Of a stretch of DNA of 64,000 nucleotides, positions 10,330 through 21,667 are shown piece after piece. The stretch spans positions 23,109,392-23,173,391 of the forward strand of contig JBBMNZ010000003.1 in assembly GCA_037954325.1 (NCBI GenBank). Reading direction: 5' to 3'. The notes beneath the pieces were generated by a model. That model did no database searches. It was not told where the DNA came from and worked only from the letters and a program-made list of their open reading frames with translations. The translations under genes were made by a program, and so were the position numbers. This DNA comes from Fistularia commersonii (lineage: Eukaryota > Chordata > Actinopteri > Syngnathiformes > Fistulariidae). Numbering within the stretch: position 1 is the first letter of the stretch; each line of letters starts with the position of its first letter.

Positions 10330-11160
10330 GAACAACAGGATTAGATGAGATTAATTTTTAAATTTGACTACCACCCCCTACATATTTATAGATATATTTA
10401 CTGTATATCCATGCAGGCACTATATTCACCTGTATTCCGGGGGGTGCGTGTTGATATTGGCGCGTTCGTCCGGAGATGACAAAGGGCTGCGGGAGAGCTA
10501 AGATACAATATCAGTCCATTTATATGCAACAGTCATTGCATATCCATGCAAAATATTCCCCTCCGGCGGAACACAAGCCGGGCCGCGCTCCGCTCCACCG
10601 AGACAGTAAAGGTGCCGAGGGAACAAATATAAATTTCATTTCACCCACCAATCATCCCTTTATTTGACTCCACCTTTTTGATAACGCTCACGCCGCGGCT
10701 GATGCGGTGATTTTCTGGGCTGAACGGGGTTCTTTATGACCCAAACAATAATGGAGACAAAATATGGATTAGATATAAATTTATCATACACTGTGAATAA
10801 GTGTACGGAAATGAGGATATAAATATGTATTTTTCCGCAGCCATGGGGATAAACAGGTCTGTATATTTAGAAAAATGTTCTTATTATTATTCAAGCGTGA
10901 GATTCATCTCGGGGTGCTTCAATGTCGATGGAGTGCGACGTTCTTTGATGTTCACAGTCGAGATAAAGGATTCATTGTTCTAACGTTTTACGCGCCGATA
11001 TCTCTTAATTCGCCCGCGTGGCAAGAACCGCTTGTTTTCACACCTGAGATAAACATTGGAGATTTCGGTCGCCTCTCGCCTGCAGCCGTACGCGGCGAGC
11101 TTTTCCAGCGGCGGCCTTGACCTTCGCCTCCTCCTCACCTCCTCGTCCTCCCATTTTTGA
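10330..11160. other. Repeat-free block with POU-type sites
   Basis: No transposon or simple repeat is visible. At 10536-10551 two half sites, TTGCAT and ATGCAA, face each other across 4 bases, with another ATGCAA at 10524-10529; such words form octamer sites bound by POU factors. 'Tataaat' and 'taatttttaaattt' words are frequent. A conserved regulatory element is possible but rests on motif content only. Confidence 0.25.
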
Positions 11161-11329
11161 AAAAATTATATTTATTATTTTCAGACGCACACAGAGAACC
11201 CGCCAATCACGGAGTCCGAAAGACGCGTGGGATTCGCCGCGCGTCCATTAAAAACACATGCGGCACAGAGTCATGCACAGATGGCTTGCGCTGTTTGCAC
11301 ATGTGCATGACTTAATAAGACTTGTGGAG

Positions 11330-11332
<3 letters not shown>

Positions 11333-11385
<53 letters not shown>

Positions 11386-11398
11386 TACATACATACAC
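11333..11398. repeat. (AC)n followed by (ATAC)n microsatellite
   Basis: About 24 AC units and then about four ATAC units. A shorter (AC)n lies at 11558-11583. The open frames crossing them are His-Thr or Cys-Val repeats. Confidence 0.9.
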
Positions 11399-11664
11399 AT
11401 CCCCGGGGCGGAGACAGAGAAAGCTGACCTTGTGGTTTTTGTTCCAAGGACACTGCCATCGATCTTCTGCTGGAGGAGGTCGGTCTGCAGGTGGATACTG
11501 GATTAGTCTGAGGGAACACGTCGGACTGCGTGCGCGGGTGCAGGGTCAGCACGTGCACGCACACACACACATACACGAACACACATGTATGTTTTGTTCT
11601 AGAAAGCACTAGAAAAGGCGGTGCGCACTCTTGATTCACTATTTCACCAGATCTTTTCCAACTA
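11399..11664. other. No gene seen
   Basis: Single-copy-looking DNA with a second short (AC)n at 11558-11583. Confidence 0.35.
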
Positions 11665-11953
11665 CAGGACTGTCTCAGAAAATTAGAATATTGTGATGAA
11701 GTTCTTTATCTTCTGTAATGCGATTACAAAAATAAAAATGTCACACAATCTGGATTCGTTACAAATCAAGTGAAATATTGCAAGCCTTTTTTATTATTTT
11801 AATATGGCTGATTATGGCTTGCATCTTAAGAAAACTCAAAAATCCTATCTCAAAATGTGACAATATCATGAAAAAGTATTTTTTGTTTTTTTAATTGCAT
11901 TACAGAAGATAAAGAGCTTTATCATAATATTCTAATTTTCTGAGACGGTCCTG
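11665..11953 (+). mobile_element. Hairpin MITE, 'CAGGACTGTCTCAGAAAATT' family, copy 1
   Basis: A 289-base element whose ends CAGGACTGTCTCAG and, inverted, CAGGACCGTCTCAG continue inward as a long imperfect inverted repeat (for example ATCTTCTGTAATGC facing GCATTACAGAAGAT). A TA precedes it, as expected for a Tc1/mariner target. The copy at 15492 has the same length in the other orientation. No coding capacity. The repeat looks widespread in fish, but the family name is not assigned here. Confidence 0.8.
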
Positions 11954-12460
11954 AATATCTGTTTTTTTTGGTATTATTCTTCCCTTCAAGACAAGGCAAC
12001 CTCCCTCCTCCGCCCCCAATCCTTTTGTTCTCGCACGAGCCTCATGTAATATGCAGCAGAATATTGAACAGCAACCACGACGACTGTCGCAGAATGCACA
12101 TTAAATCGGAGAGCATTGATTACACATCGTTTCTTTTTCTATGATTTACGACAGAAAGCGGTCGAGGGTTGGGGTTTCGCGGGGAGGTGAGGCGAGGCGA
12201 GGCGGGGGTGGGTCCCGCTTCGATTTGTCGCGCAAGGATGCCGTGCGTCGGCTGTAAAGCACCGCCTCGGGGCTCCGAAATGCTTTTCCGTGACGGAGCA
12301 AAGCTTCACTTCAGCTGAGACCTGCCAGCACCGTTTGAGCTGAAGGTGAGAAAAACCCAACCTGGGATTTAGCAAGCGGGTACAGGTTCCCTGGCTCGTC
12401 TCCAGTTGGGATTTAACAAGACGAGCTCGGGTCAGAAGGAGGGAGCGGCCGTCGGACGTA
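11954..12460. other. No gene seen
   Basis: Single-copy-looking DNA with a short 'gaggcgaggcgaggcg' run near 12187. Confidence 0.35.
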
Positions 12461-13542
12461 CGCTATACGGCCAAAAGTATTGGCTCAACCATCCAAATAA
12501 TCGGAATCAGGTGTTCCGATCACTTCCATGGCCGCGGGTGTATAAAATCAAGCGCCCGGGCTTGCAGACTGTCTTTACAAACATTTGTGAACTGTGGAGC
12601 TGTGATAGGATGCCACCCGTGCAACAAAATCCAGTCGTGAAATTTCCTCGCTCCTAAATATTCCTCAGTCAACCGTATGACCAACTGCATGATAAGAAGC
12701 GTTTGGGAGCGACAGCCAAAAAGTGGTAGGTCACGTGCACCGACGGAGCGGGGGCATTGGATGCTGAGACGCGTCGTGCAGAGTGGTTGTCAACTGTCTG
12801 CGGACCTCCAAACTTCATGTGGCCTTCAGATTAGCTCAAGAACGTTGCAGAGAACTTCATAGAATGGGTTTCTATGTTAAGTAGCATCCATTGCACCAAG
12901 TACAATGCAAAGCGTCGGACGCAGTGGTGTAAAGAACGCCGCCGCTGGACTCTCTTCTCTGGAGAGACAAATCGCGCTTCTCCATCTGGTAATCTGACGG
13001 ACGTGTCTGGCGGTTTCCAGGAGAACGGTACTCGTCTGACTGCGTTGTGCCAAGTGGGAAGTTAGGCGGAAGGGGGATTATGGTGTGGGGTTGTTTTTCA
13101 GGATCTGGGTTCGGCCCCTTAGTTCCAGTGAAAGGAACTCTGAAAGCTCCAGCGTACAAAGACATTTTGGACAATGCTTCCAACTTTGTGGGAACAGTTT
13201 GGATCCGGCCTCTTCCTTTTCCAACATGACGGTGCACCAGTGCACAAAGCAAGGTCCATAAAGACATGGATGACAGAGAACTTGACTGACCTGCACGGAG
13301 TCCCGACCTCAACCCGACAGAACACCTTTAGGATGAATCTGAGAGCCGGGCCTTCTCGTCCAACATCCAACACGGCGCTTCTGGAAGGAACCTTGTAGAC
13401 ATCCTTCCCCGGAAGAGTTGAAACTGTTCTCGCCGCAAAGGGTGGACCGACGTCATGTTGAACCCTGTGGATTTGGAATGGGATGTCACTTCAACTCATA
13501 TTTGGTCAAGGCAGGTGAGCCAATACATTTGGCCGTATAGTG
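12461..13542 (+). mobile_element. Full-length Tc1-like transposon, inactive, copy 1
   Basis: Both terminal inverted repeats are present: CTATACGGCCAAAAGTATTG on the left and, inverted, CTATACGGCCAAATGTATTG on the right. The left TA target is intact (12459-12460); the right one reads CG. The length of 1,082 bases is near the 1.0-1.6 kb usual for Tc1 elements. The transposase inside is broken (separate entry). A second full-length copy lies at 42653-43654 in the opposite orientation. Confidence 0.9.
12610..13480 (+). pseudogene. Tc1 transposase relic
   Basis: Tc1 transposases bind the terminal repeats with an N-terminal helix-turn-helix and cut DNA with a DDE/DDD catalytic domain. Conserved pieces are spread over three frames: an N-terminal start at 12610 (MPPVQQNP), then 'QWCKERRRWTLFSGE' near 12925, 'GIMVWGCFSGSGFGPLVPV' near 13075-13130, and 'FLFQHDGAPVHKARSIKTW' near 13220-13270, which holds the second catalytic Asp. 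A 'DLNPTEH' segment near 13305-13325, normally holding the third acidic residue, lies in another frame. Frameshifts and stops make it non-functional. Confidence 0.85.
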
Positions 13543-14865
13543 CGATCAGGGCACGAGGTTTGGGGGTGTGACATCGGCGCCCTGAATCGCTGGAGCGACC
13601 CCAAACACCAGCAAGCGAAGCGAAGGGGTCGATTCAATTGATTGCGTCGTTGCAATTCCCCACAACGTTACTATTTAACGGTCCGAAGGCTCGGGTTGTT
13701 GATATTCCCCGCGCGTCTCCGACCCGTAGGACGGGGGGGGTTTCGGCCGGAGGGGCCGACAAACCCGCAACAGGTGTTTTCCACTCGTTCTCCGTCCAAG
13801 CAGTAATACTTTGATTTGCCTCGCCGGCGACACGAGAACAGGCGGCTGGATCTCTCTTCAAATTTCCCTTTCCTGCTTTTCTTTCCTAAGTGGAATAGAA
13901 AATGGAAACAGAAACACGACCGCCTGGAGGGGAAACGCAGGCTTTTGTTTTTTAATTTTATTTTTCAAAGGTCAGACGGTTTGTACCTCCGAGGCACGAC
14001 TTTGTGTTTGGGTTTTCCAGCGTGCGGCTCCATCGGGCGCTTATCGTCGGGGTTCGTATCTTGCAGATAGACCTCGCGTTTCTGCGGCCCGGCGATCCCG
14101 CAGGGAGCGGGAGATTATTCACCTGTTTATATCCGAGGAGCTCACAGGTTGCCTCCCGCTTCAATTTTGTCGGGGTGCATGTGTGTGTCCACGCGTGCAC
14201 GCCCATAAATCTGGCTGAAAGGTACTATCTGAAGTCAGACCGTTTTATCCATCAGGCGGGAGAAACAATCCGTGATAGATGCCTCGCGCGCAGCAGAAAC
14301 TTCCCTGACAGATGATCGGGGTAATTAATGTTGACAAAAGGAGCGATATTTTCGGACCGGACATCATATCGGCGCGGCGGAGGGGAAAGTCGTACATCAC
14401 GTCTTTATGCTCCGCCCGGCCTGTCAGTCCGATCCCGAGACATTTATTTTTATGTGTTTGCCGACTTCGCCGTGTCTCTTCGGGCCCGTTCTCTTTTGAG
14501 CTAACTGGTTTTGGTCGCGAGTAGATTTCCGTCTTCGCCGTCCAGGAAGTCTTTTCAGAGAGTTTTAGGAACAATTTGACTTTTACCCGAGTGTCTCTGC
14601 TTTGGCCGATATCGCATCGCCCCAGTCAGATTCAGCTCGGCGGCGACCCGGTAATTTCCTGGGATGGATGGCCGGTCGGCTCGGCTCCTTAATCACGGCT
14701 CTGCCCGAAAGGCCTCGGCTACGGGAATAAAAAATGTATATATATTAAAGTGCAGCTTTAAAAATGGATGGTCAGATTAGAGGACATGCGGATGAGGTCT
14801 GCCGACTCAGCTTTAATTTAATTTGGTGGAGTTCTCCGGTTTGATCCCTGGTACTTTATGGGAAA
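13543..14865. other. 1.3 kb of single-copy-looking DNA
   Basis: No repeat family or exon recognised. Several 100-135 residue open frames overlap on both strands without domains or agreement. A G run lies at about 13733-13741. Confidence 0.35.
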
Positions 14866-14945
14866 GTCTGGAGTGGACAAGAAGTACGTTAGACCGGGGC
14901 AGGACATGTATGCCAGCTGTGATATGAAAATCAAGAATGCGGTAA
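14866..14945 (+). mobile_element. Small LINE reverse transcriptase fragment
   Basis: Nearly identical over about 45 bases to 18806-18852: both read 'gttagaccggggca', then 'gacatgtatgccagctgtga', on the same strand. In the larger copy this lies upstream of reverse transcriptase motifs, so this is a fragment of the same non-LTR element. Confidence 0.6.
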
Positions 14946-15310
14946 TGAGTGTCCAGGGTGGGTAAAAGAATCTCGAAATCTGTGTGTGTAAACGCACTCC
15001 GGTGACTTCAGGTTGGACGTTTTTTCAGCGGAGCATTGGGCAGGGGGGAAAGGGAAGAGATGCAACGTGTTTTGGCGTCCAACTTCGCCATTCTGCTAAA
15101 ATATTTTGCCCTCATGACAAAAGGTCAACATCACATCCAATAGTATCTTGCGGTTTTTCTACAGTAAAATGTCCGTCCAAATCTAAGATCTTAAAATCTG
15201 ATTAGTCACATTTCAGTATTGACACCCCCCCCCAATTGTAATTAGTGCCTCTCATGATATATTTATTATACACATGCATAACTACAATTTGCACAATTTT
15301 CATTGTCATT
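14946..15310. other. No gene seen
   Basis: Single-copy-looking DNA with a C run near 15224. Confidence 0.35.
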
Positions 15311-15315
15311 TATCC

Positions 15316-15490
15316 ATATATATATATATATATATGTATATACTGCTCAAAAAAACTTAGAGACACAACGTAATTCCAAGTCAATTACGCTTGTATGAAA
15401 TCAAACTGTCCAAGAAGCGCGACTATATCTATATATCTATCTATATATATATATCTATACATATATATATATATATATATATATATGTGT
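15316..15490. repeat. (TA)n tracts around a MITE fragment
   Basis: (TA)n at about 15317-15341 and 15424-15488. Between them, 15341-15420 reads ACTGCTCAAAAAAAC and then matches the right end of the 8638 MITE on the minus strand ('aattccaagtcaatta', 'tgaaatca', 'tgtcca'). This is a truncated copy of that family set in TA repeats. Confidence 0.7.
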
Positions 15491-15491
15491 A

Positions 15492-15779
15492 CAGGACTGT
15501 CTCAGAAAATTACAGTATTGTGATAAAGTCCTTCATCTTCTGTAATGCAATTGAAAAAAACAAAAATTACTTTTTCATGATATTCTAATATTTTGAGATA
15601 GGATCATTGAGTTTTCTTAAGATGTATGCCATAATCAACAATTTTAAAATAATAAATTGCTTGTAATATTTCAGTTGATCTGTAATGAATCCAGAACATA
15701 TGACATTTTTGTTTTTGTAATTGCATTTCAGAAGATAAAGAACTTCATCACGATATTCAAATTTTCAGAGACAGTCCCG
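15492..15779 (-). mobile_element. Hairpin MITE, 'CAGGACTGTCTCAGAAAATT' family, copy 2
   Basis: A 288-base copy flanked by TA on both sides (15490-15491 and 15780-15781). The body order is the reverse of the copy at 11665, so it sits on the other strand. The outer arms ('atcttctgtaatgcaatt' facing 'aattgcatttcagaagat') would fold into a long hairpin. No open frame of note. Confidence 0.85.
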
Positions 15780-15805
15780 TATATATGTATAAAAAAGAAA
15801 ATAAC

Positions 15806-15807
15806 AT

Positions 15808-15841
<34 letters not shown>

Positions 15842-15850
15842 TTTTTTTTT
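15806..15850. repeat. (AC)n/(AT)n compound tract
   Basis: About nine AC units pass into about nine AT units and then a T run. Confidence 0.85.
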
Positions 15851-15945
15851 GATATTCATAATTTTGATGCCGTTTCTCCATGTGCCACCCACTTACCCCT
15901 CTGGGACAGGAAGTTTGTCTGATTCTGATGTCACAAACATGTGTA

Positions 15946-16490
15946 GGTGAACCTTAACTCACAAGCGCTTTAACTATGAGTCTTCTGAGATATGAGCTGT
16001 CGCCCTGCCAAAAAATTTTTTTCCGGTTTGTGATACGAGCCCAGATCTGAGTTCGGAACGAGCAGGATGAGCGATTCACACTGACGTGAACGCCGCTGTC
16101 CATGAGGTGGCGTTTAAAGACAGTCACACACGCCGCGCGCCGCTAACTAGCACAATGAAAATCAAGGAAAAACTCGAGCGAGGTGTGTTTGTCGTGCTTC
16201 TCCATGAAGAAATGGAGAAGTTGTTGTTGAGCTCATCATCTGTGAGAAGACAGGAGACATTTTCGGGGATTTGGTGCAGCAGACGGCAGGAACGTCGGTG
16301 CACGAGGCATCAGAAGAGTAATTATAGCCGGTTGTTTGATTGTTCTAAAAAGAGGCGCGCCATTCACTCCGTCGCTAAATTAGCTACAAAGTGTATCAAA
16401 GGATGCTAGTTACATTTAGCAACGCAATGTAGCATTCAGTTTGTAGCGAGGAAGTGTTAGTTAAGAAGTAGAGCACTAAATGAAAAAGTT
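15946..16490 (+). mobile_element. Tigger/pogo-like element remnant
   Basis: Starts after a TA with a degraded end 'ggtgaaccttaactcacaag' followed by 'tatgagtcttctgagatatgagct', the pattern of a Tigger-type terminal region rich in 'acgag' words that recurs at 39640. Downstream, 16150-16400 parallels 44420-44671 with 'gaaatggagaagttgtt', 'gatttggtgcagcag', 'gaggcatcagaagag' and 'cattcactccgtcgctaaat'. In Tigger elements this region encodes the CENP-B-type DNA-binding part of the transposase. Stops and shifts are present; no right end is seen. Confidence 0.55.
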
Positions 16491-17276
16491 CTCAAAGGGA
16501 AATACACTTAATATAACCAGTTTATCTTTTTACATTCTCTTTTATTATGTCATATTTTATGCAGTATTTGTTATCTATTAAGTATATTTTCTTTATTGAA
16601 AATCACGAAACAAAACCAAACAGCTGGAATGAATTAATAGCATTTCGTTTGATTTTAATCAGGGAAATTATTATCTTTTTTACAAGCAAACGTAAAAAGC
16701 CGAGGTTTCATTGTACTCTTGCTTTCGTCTTTTGTCGGGTTTTAACACGGAGAATAACAGTAAGGAGAATAATCTCAATCCGATATGTTGATAATCACCG
16801 CGTTGTGGGCGGGCGTGGGCTTCAGCCGTAAATCTTTTCCAGCATCTTTGGGAATGCAACACGTGCACGGCGAAGTCCAAGTTTCTTTACACCGTCTTTT
16901 ATCAACCTCACACTTTTCTCTTATCCAAGACATTTTCAGACTGCTAACAGACGGTGGGTGTCGGGACGGATCTTTGGTGTTTCGTCTATTTATACTCACG
17001 GGAGACGAGGAATGAAGGTGGGAGGGGCCGTGCACCTTTTAATAGATTTGGATCTCGACCGCCGATGTATGTACTTGGACATGGAAAAGCAGGAATTGCC
17101 ATTCCGTGATCCCGCAATTTGCAGAATGTGTTTTCAGACGCACCCGTTGTGAGGAAATTAAACCAGAGCCCCTCAGATCAACATCTGCGAAATACGTTTT
17201 TTTTGGGTTTTTTTCAACACAAACAGTTCATGTGCTGGCACGGATTTAATTTGAAAATGTAGTCACGGCATCTTTG
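16491..17276. other. Repeat-free DNA, no gene seen
   Basis: AT-rich first half and mixed second half with no recognised repeat. Open frames of up to 94 residues have no domains. Confidence 0.35.
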
Positions 17277-17290
17277 GCGCCACCTAGCGT
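17277..17290 (-). promoter_or_regulatory. CTCF-like core motif
   Basis: On the minus strand the 14 bases ACGCTAGGTGGCGC match the vertebrate CTCF core CCASYAGRKGGCRS at 12 of 14 positions, including the whole central part. It is weaker than the match at 51288. Binding is not shown by sequence alone. Confidence 0.35.
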
Positions 17291-18124
17291 CGGCGTACAT
17301 TGTCGAGCACGCCTGAAAAGTCTCTGCAGGACGCTAATGTCTGTTCTTTTCTATGGGTATTAGCATTGCTTTGTTTGCTCACTGAATTCATATGCATTTT
17401 TTGCATTCGCTGTTAGCATTTCATGCTAACACTAGCACACTGGAGTGCACTGTCATGTGTTTGGAGGGGTTTCATGCAAAGTGTTGCATACAGCTTTTCA
17501 TGGACAGATTATATGGATTATATTCATGCCACTTTAAGGATGAAGTAATGTTTACTTTTCGCTTTACAAGATGAAAATGCATGGTTCAATGAAGGTAGAC
17601 GTAAACAACAGAGAGATTCATCTACTGTTTGGTGTCTGTCTGGCAAGATAAGCATCGCTCAGTCACTCTCACGTCCTGTGAGGACAGAACAGTAAAACAT
17701 AATAGCGCCGATTATTTCGACGTCTGCGTGTTGTTTTTCCCGGCGGGATTAATTTTACCTCCCGTGCGTGCTCGCGCCCTTCCTCCCGTCTCGTCCTCGT
17801 CGGCGCGAGCCGGCTGTGACTAGGTGTTCCCGTTGTGAAATTAAATAAATGAAATCGCTCCGAACACTTCAGCCCGGCTCCTGGTCTGTCTGCCGATGCA
17901 TGCGACATAATGTCTAGGTAAAAAAGAAACACTCTCTGCAGCCATTACCCCGCCCGCCCAGCCATCCAAGCTACTGCTAGCCAGCGTTCTGTCAAAACTC
18001 ACAATTGGAAATAATGACTGTGCCGTCAAAGTTACCCACTTCACCCAACACCAAGTGCAGTACCTGATGGAGCCTTTCTCTTGTTGTTCCTGTGTGTGGA
18101 CAGACAGAAAGGGCCAGTATGAGA
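17291..18124. other. No gene seen
   Basis: Single-copy-looking DNA with repeated 'gctaac' and 'ttagcat' words. No exon, RNA or transposon recognised before the hAT target site at 18125. Confidence 0.35.
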
Positions 18125-18714
18125 GTATATACCAGTGGTCCCCAAACTACGGCCCGGGGGCCGGAAACGGCCTGCCTCCACATTTTGCCCGGCCCCTGAA
18201 AAGTACCAGAGATGTATTATGATTTATTTTTTATTCTGGCCATGTAATCGTGACTTGTACATGCATAGATCATAACATTCTATTCCGCCCTTCTGCAGTC
18301 TGTGCCTTATCCGCCCCTGCCCCCCCCCAAAAAAAAAAGAAAACCTGAACATACCTCCGTCAAATAACAGGGAATTATGGTGAAAATATTAGGTGAGAGA
18401 AATATAGATTCAGAATGCAGGGTATTTAACCTGCAGTGTTCCAAGGCTGTTTGTCTCATCTGTCAAGAGATGAGACAAAGACATTTTTCATTAATAATGT
18501 TATTATTTATTTTCTGATTTTTTTGTTCCTGTCAAGATCCCAGTAGGGTTAATTTTTGATTATGTGTGCCTTTCAGGAAAAAAAAAAAAAAAGTTTACAT
18601 TTAGACACCTCTGCGATCGTCACATTTTTTGTTACAAACTGGCCCGGCCCCCCGACAGAGAAGGAAAGTTATTCGGCCCTTGCAGGAAAAAGCTTGGGGA
18701 CCCCTGGTATATAC
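18125..18714. mobile_element. Non-autonomous hAT transposon with perfect 8-bp target duplication
   Basis: The element proper is 18133-18706 (574 bases). It begins CAGTGGTCCCCAAACTACGG and ends, inverted, CAGGGGTCCCCAAGC, and is flanked by GTATATAC on both sides (18125-18132 and 18707-18714). An 8-bp duplication with CAG..CTG ends is the mark of the hAT superfamily. Near both ends are 'ggccc' words, usual in this group. There is no transposase frame. Confidence 0.92.
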
Positions 18715-18795
18715 ACTCTGTCACAGATGAAAAATATGTGATAGTGTTATTTCACCACCAAATAATAGGCTATTTCACAGAATCACTAACATTTG

Positions 18796-19490
18796 GGCCA
18801 CCTGGACAAGAGGTATGTTAGACCGGGGCAAGACATGTATGCCAGCTGTGAGACGGTGGTCTCAGTGGTGAGATGTGCTGTAGGTTCCTGACTACATCAG
18901 GGGTCCCATCAAGATCCCTCTTGTTTGCAGAGATGATGGACAGGCTGACAGTTGAGGTTAGACGGAAATTTCCGTGTAACACAATTGTTTGCAGATAACA
19001 CTGTGATCCGTATGGTTTCATGGCAAGAAAGATTAAGCAGTATTTGACAAGACAGAGTACTCCGGTACTGCAGTGTTTGTTTTGAGAATGTTGATTGAGT
19101 AATTCAGTGTGGGTCAGGGGAAGCTGCACTGGGCCTTTGCAGATTTCACAAAAGCATTCAACAGGGTGCCAAGAGTCAACGGTTGTATGGGGCAGTATGG
19201 AGTTGCAGAGAAGGATGTTAGACTGGTGAAATGGTGGTGAGGAGTGACATAGGTGTGACAGAGGCGTTCAAGCCGGTGCCCCGAGCCCCTTCTCGTTCGC
19301 CATGGCGATCAGGTTGGACAGGAATCTCCATGGACCATGATGTTTGCAGATGACATCGTGATCTGTAGTGAGAGCAGAGAGTGGCTAGAGCAACATTCAG
19401 GGGAGGTGGCGGTATGCTCTGGAAAGGCGAGGAATGAAGGTTAGCCGCAGCCAGACAGATTATGGCTTGGTTAGTGGCTTGCATGAATGG
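18796..19490 (+). pseudogene. LINE reverse transcriptase relic
   Basis: Non-LTR retrotransposon reverse transcriptase in pieces. At 19136 onward the frame reads FADFTKAFNRVPR, the motif A region around the first catalytic Asp. At 19340-19380 another stretch reads MFADDIVICSESRE, motif C with the two catalytic Asp residues. Between and before them are stops and shifts. 'ccccttctcgttcgccatggc' near 19285 is the usual LSPFLFA region. It probably belongs to the same family as the 3' end at 61333-61690. Dead. Confidence 0.75.
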
Positions 19491-20140
19491 GTGAATACTC
19501 AAGAATTATTAAGGGGTGGTGTATGGTGCTGAAATACGTTGAGTAGAATGTGATTCTACACAATATTTGTCAAAATCACTGAAATCCAGCTGTAACTTTA
19601 GAAGTTGCAGCGATTTTGGCCCAAAAGTGTTTATCTCGTTTTGGACCAACTTGTAAATAACGTACTGATTCTTAGAGCTGGTGTGCGGTACGGAAACAGG
19701 TTGAAAAAAATACGATTGTACACAAACGGAGTACATTTAACACGAGCATCTTAGCATGTTTGATGATTAGCACGATAGCATTTGGCTAAACGTTTAGGAA
19801 ACTATTGCACAGCCAGGCATAGGAACGGCTGCCGTCTTCGCTTAATCTCTGCTAGGAGCGAAAAAAAAGACAGAATCCCTGCTGCAAGTGTTTGCAATAA
19901 ATCCGAGTGTGCAGTCAGATGTGTGTCACGGAACGAACCAACCGTGATATGACGGGGGGGTTGGGGGGTTGGGGGGTCTCGGTGAAGCTGTCAGACACCC
20001 TTTGTACGGCGACGGCGTTCCCAGTTCAAATTCAGTCATCTCTGCCTGTCACCGCCGGTGGCGCTCAGGCGTGCGCGCGCACGTGCACCCGCGGCGGTCG
20101 TATCCCCGAGGCCGGCCTCTGGGAAACGGCCGAAGCGTCT
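19491..20140. other. Single-copy-looking DNA with a G-run cluster
   Basis: Three runs of six to seven G separated by TT lie at 19954-19976, a possible G-quadruplex on the plus strand. No gene is recognised. Confidence 0.4.
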
Positions 20141-20757
20141 CTTCTCGGGAAAAAAAAAAAAAACAAAAAAAAAAAACACAAATCAGGAGTTTAGACAGAC
20201 GCAGCCGGGAGAGGCGACCTCGGCTAGACCCTCTGCCAAGAGAGCAGACTTATTTTCTGCCGCGAGAAGAAGCAACACAAAGGCCAGACATAAACTTTTT
20301 TTTCTTTTTCCTAAACGTCTTCCGACAGTGTCGGCTCCTGTGAAAAAAGATAAACGCATCGGTTGCGTTAACTTCGCCGCAATTAAAACGAACCCGTCTG
20401 CTAAACACACGTAGCATGATGTACTATCGCTCCCGAGCCGCTGAGCTTGACAGGCAGAATTAACAATGACGTATTCCCTCGCCGGGTGGATATAAATGTT
20501 TAATCGGGCTTCTGAGGAAGTTAAATAATAAATCGGGGGCTATTTTGATCGTAAAATTGCGGCGGCTCTGATTCGGGGACGATGATCCTTCTGTTTAAAA
20601 ATGGCCGGCTGACCGCCCAAAAGATGTGCTTCCTAAAATATTCACCGCATCGATCAACGTCCCGGAATCACGGAAAATTCAAGCATTCAATCACGGAAAT
20701 TCAAGCGTTCCGTCCCGGAACCATGTATTCGATTATGGATGTGAAACTCATTAGTAA
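20141..20757. other. A-rich tract and single-copy DNA
   Basis: An interrupted A run at about 20149-20177, a T run near 20299, then unremarkable DNA. The overlapping 95-124 residue frames owe their length to the A run. Confidence 0.4.
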
Positions 20758-20760
20758 ATA

Positions 20761-21120
20761 TACACTGCTCAAAAAAATAAAGGGAACACTTAAAAAACAC
20801 ATCCTAGATCTAAATGAATGAGATATTCTTATGAAATACTTTGCTCTTTACACAGTTGAATGTGCTGACAACAAAATCACACAAAAATGATCAATGGAAA
20901 TCAATTGTATCAACCCACGGAGGTCTGGATTAGGAATCACACTCAAAATTAAAGTGTAAAAACAAACTCCCGGCTGATCCAACTTTGATGTAATGTCCTT
21001 AAAACAAGTCAAAATGAATGTGTGTTGCTTCCTGAGTGGACACTATGATTTCACAGAAGTGTGATTGACTTGGAGTTACATTGTGTTGTTCAAGTGTTCC
21101 CTTTATTTTTTTGAGCAGTA
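20761..21120 (+). mobile_element. TA-flanked MITE, intact copy 2
   Basis: Same structure and orientation as the element at 8638: TA, then CACTGCTCAAAAAAATAAAG, about 355 bases, then the inverted end GAGCAG followed by TA. By eye it differs from copy 1 at about five positions (one A in the left run, 'ggattagg' for 'ggataag', 'cccggc' for 'ccgggc', 'gtgtgatt' for 'gtgggatt'). No coding capacity. Confidence 0.88.
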
Positions 21121-21582
21121 TATATATTTTATGGATATTTCTCTGCTTAATGGGTGATGATGAGCGTTTCCTGGAGCGATAGCTGGAAGGCGGGAGCTGC
21201 AAGATGATCGACGCTAAAGAATCGCGGGGAGTTTGGAAAACTTTTAGACTCAGTCGGTTTTGTTTAAAAAAAAAAAAGCAAAAATAGAGGTTACAAGTTG
21301 AGATTCGTCAGCCTCCCGGTTCCGTCTTTGCATCTCCGGCGCCGCCATAATGTGCGGTCGTTTAAGTCTGGTTTCCTACGTCGGAGTCTTCCGTCTTGGC
21401 GAGGTTTCCTCCGCCGGGATCGTCCCCGTCGCCGGCTGCCGTCACACTCGCTGCGGTTTGCTGATTCATCAGTTGCCTGGAAAACACCTGTGGGAGATTT
21501 GGGATTTATCTCGCTTCACACGCGCCACCATGAAAAACGCGTAAAGCTGCGCTTTGGAGATGAAACACCCAGATAAAGTCCT
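21121..21582. other. No gene seen
   Basis: GC-balanced single-copy DNA. Two overlapping open frames (92 and 64 residues) have no domain. Confidence 0.35.
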
Positions 21583-21667
21583 TTTTTTTTTTTTTTTTTT
21601 TTTTCCGTCGCAGTTCCGCGGCTAAAAAAAAAAAAAAACGGCGGCGTTTTTTTTTTTTTTTTTTTGC
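21583..21667. repeat. T-run, A-run, T-run series
   Basis: T run at 21583-21604, A run at about 21625-21638 and T run at about 21648-21665. The A and second T run could pair. Low-complexity DNA only. Confidence 0.7.
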
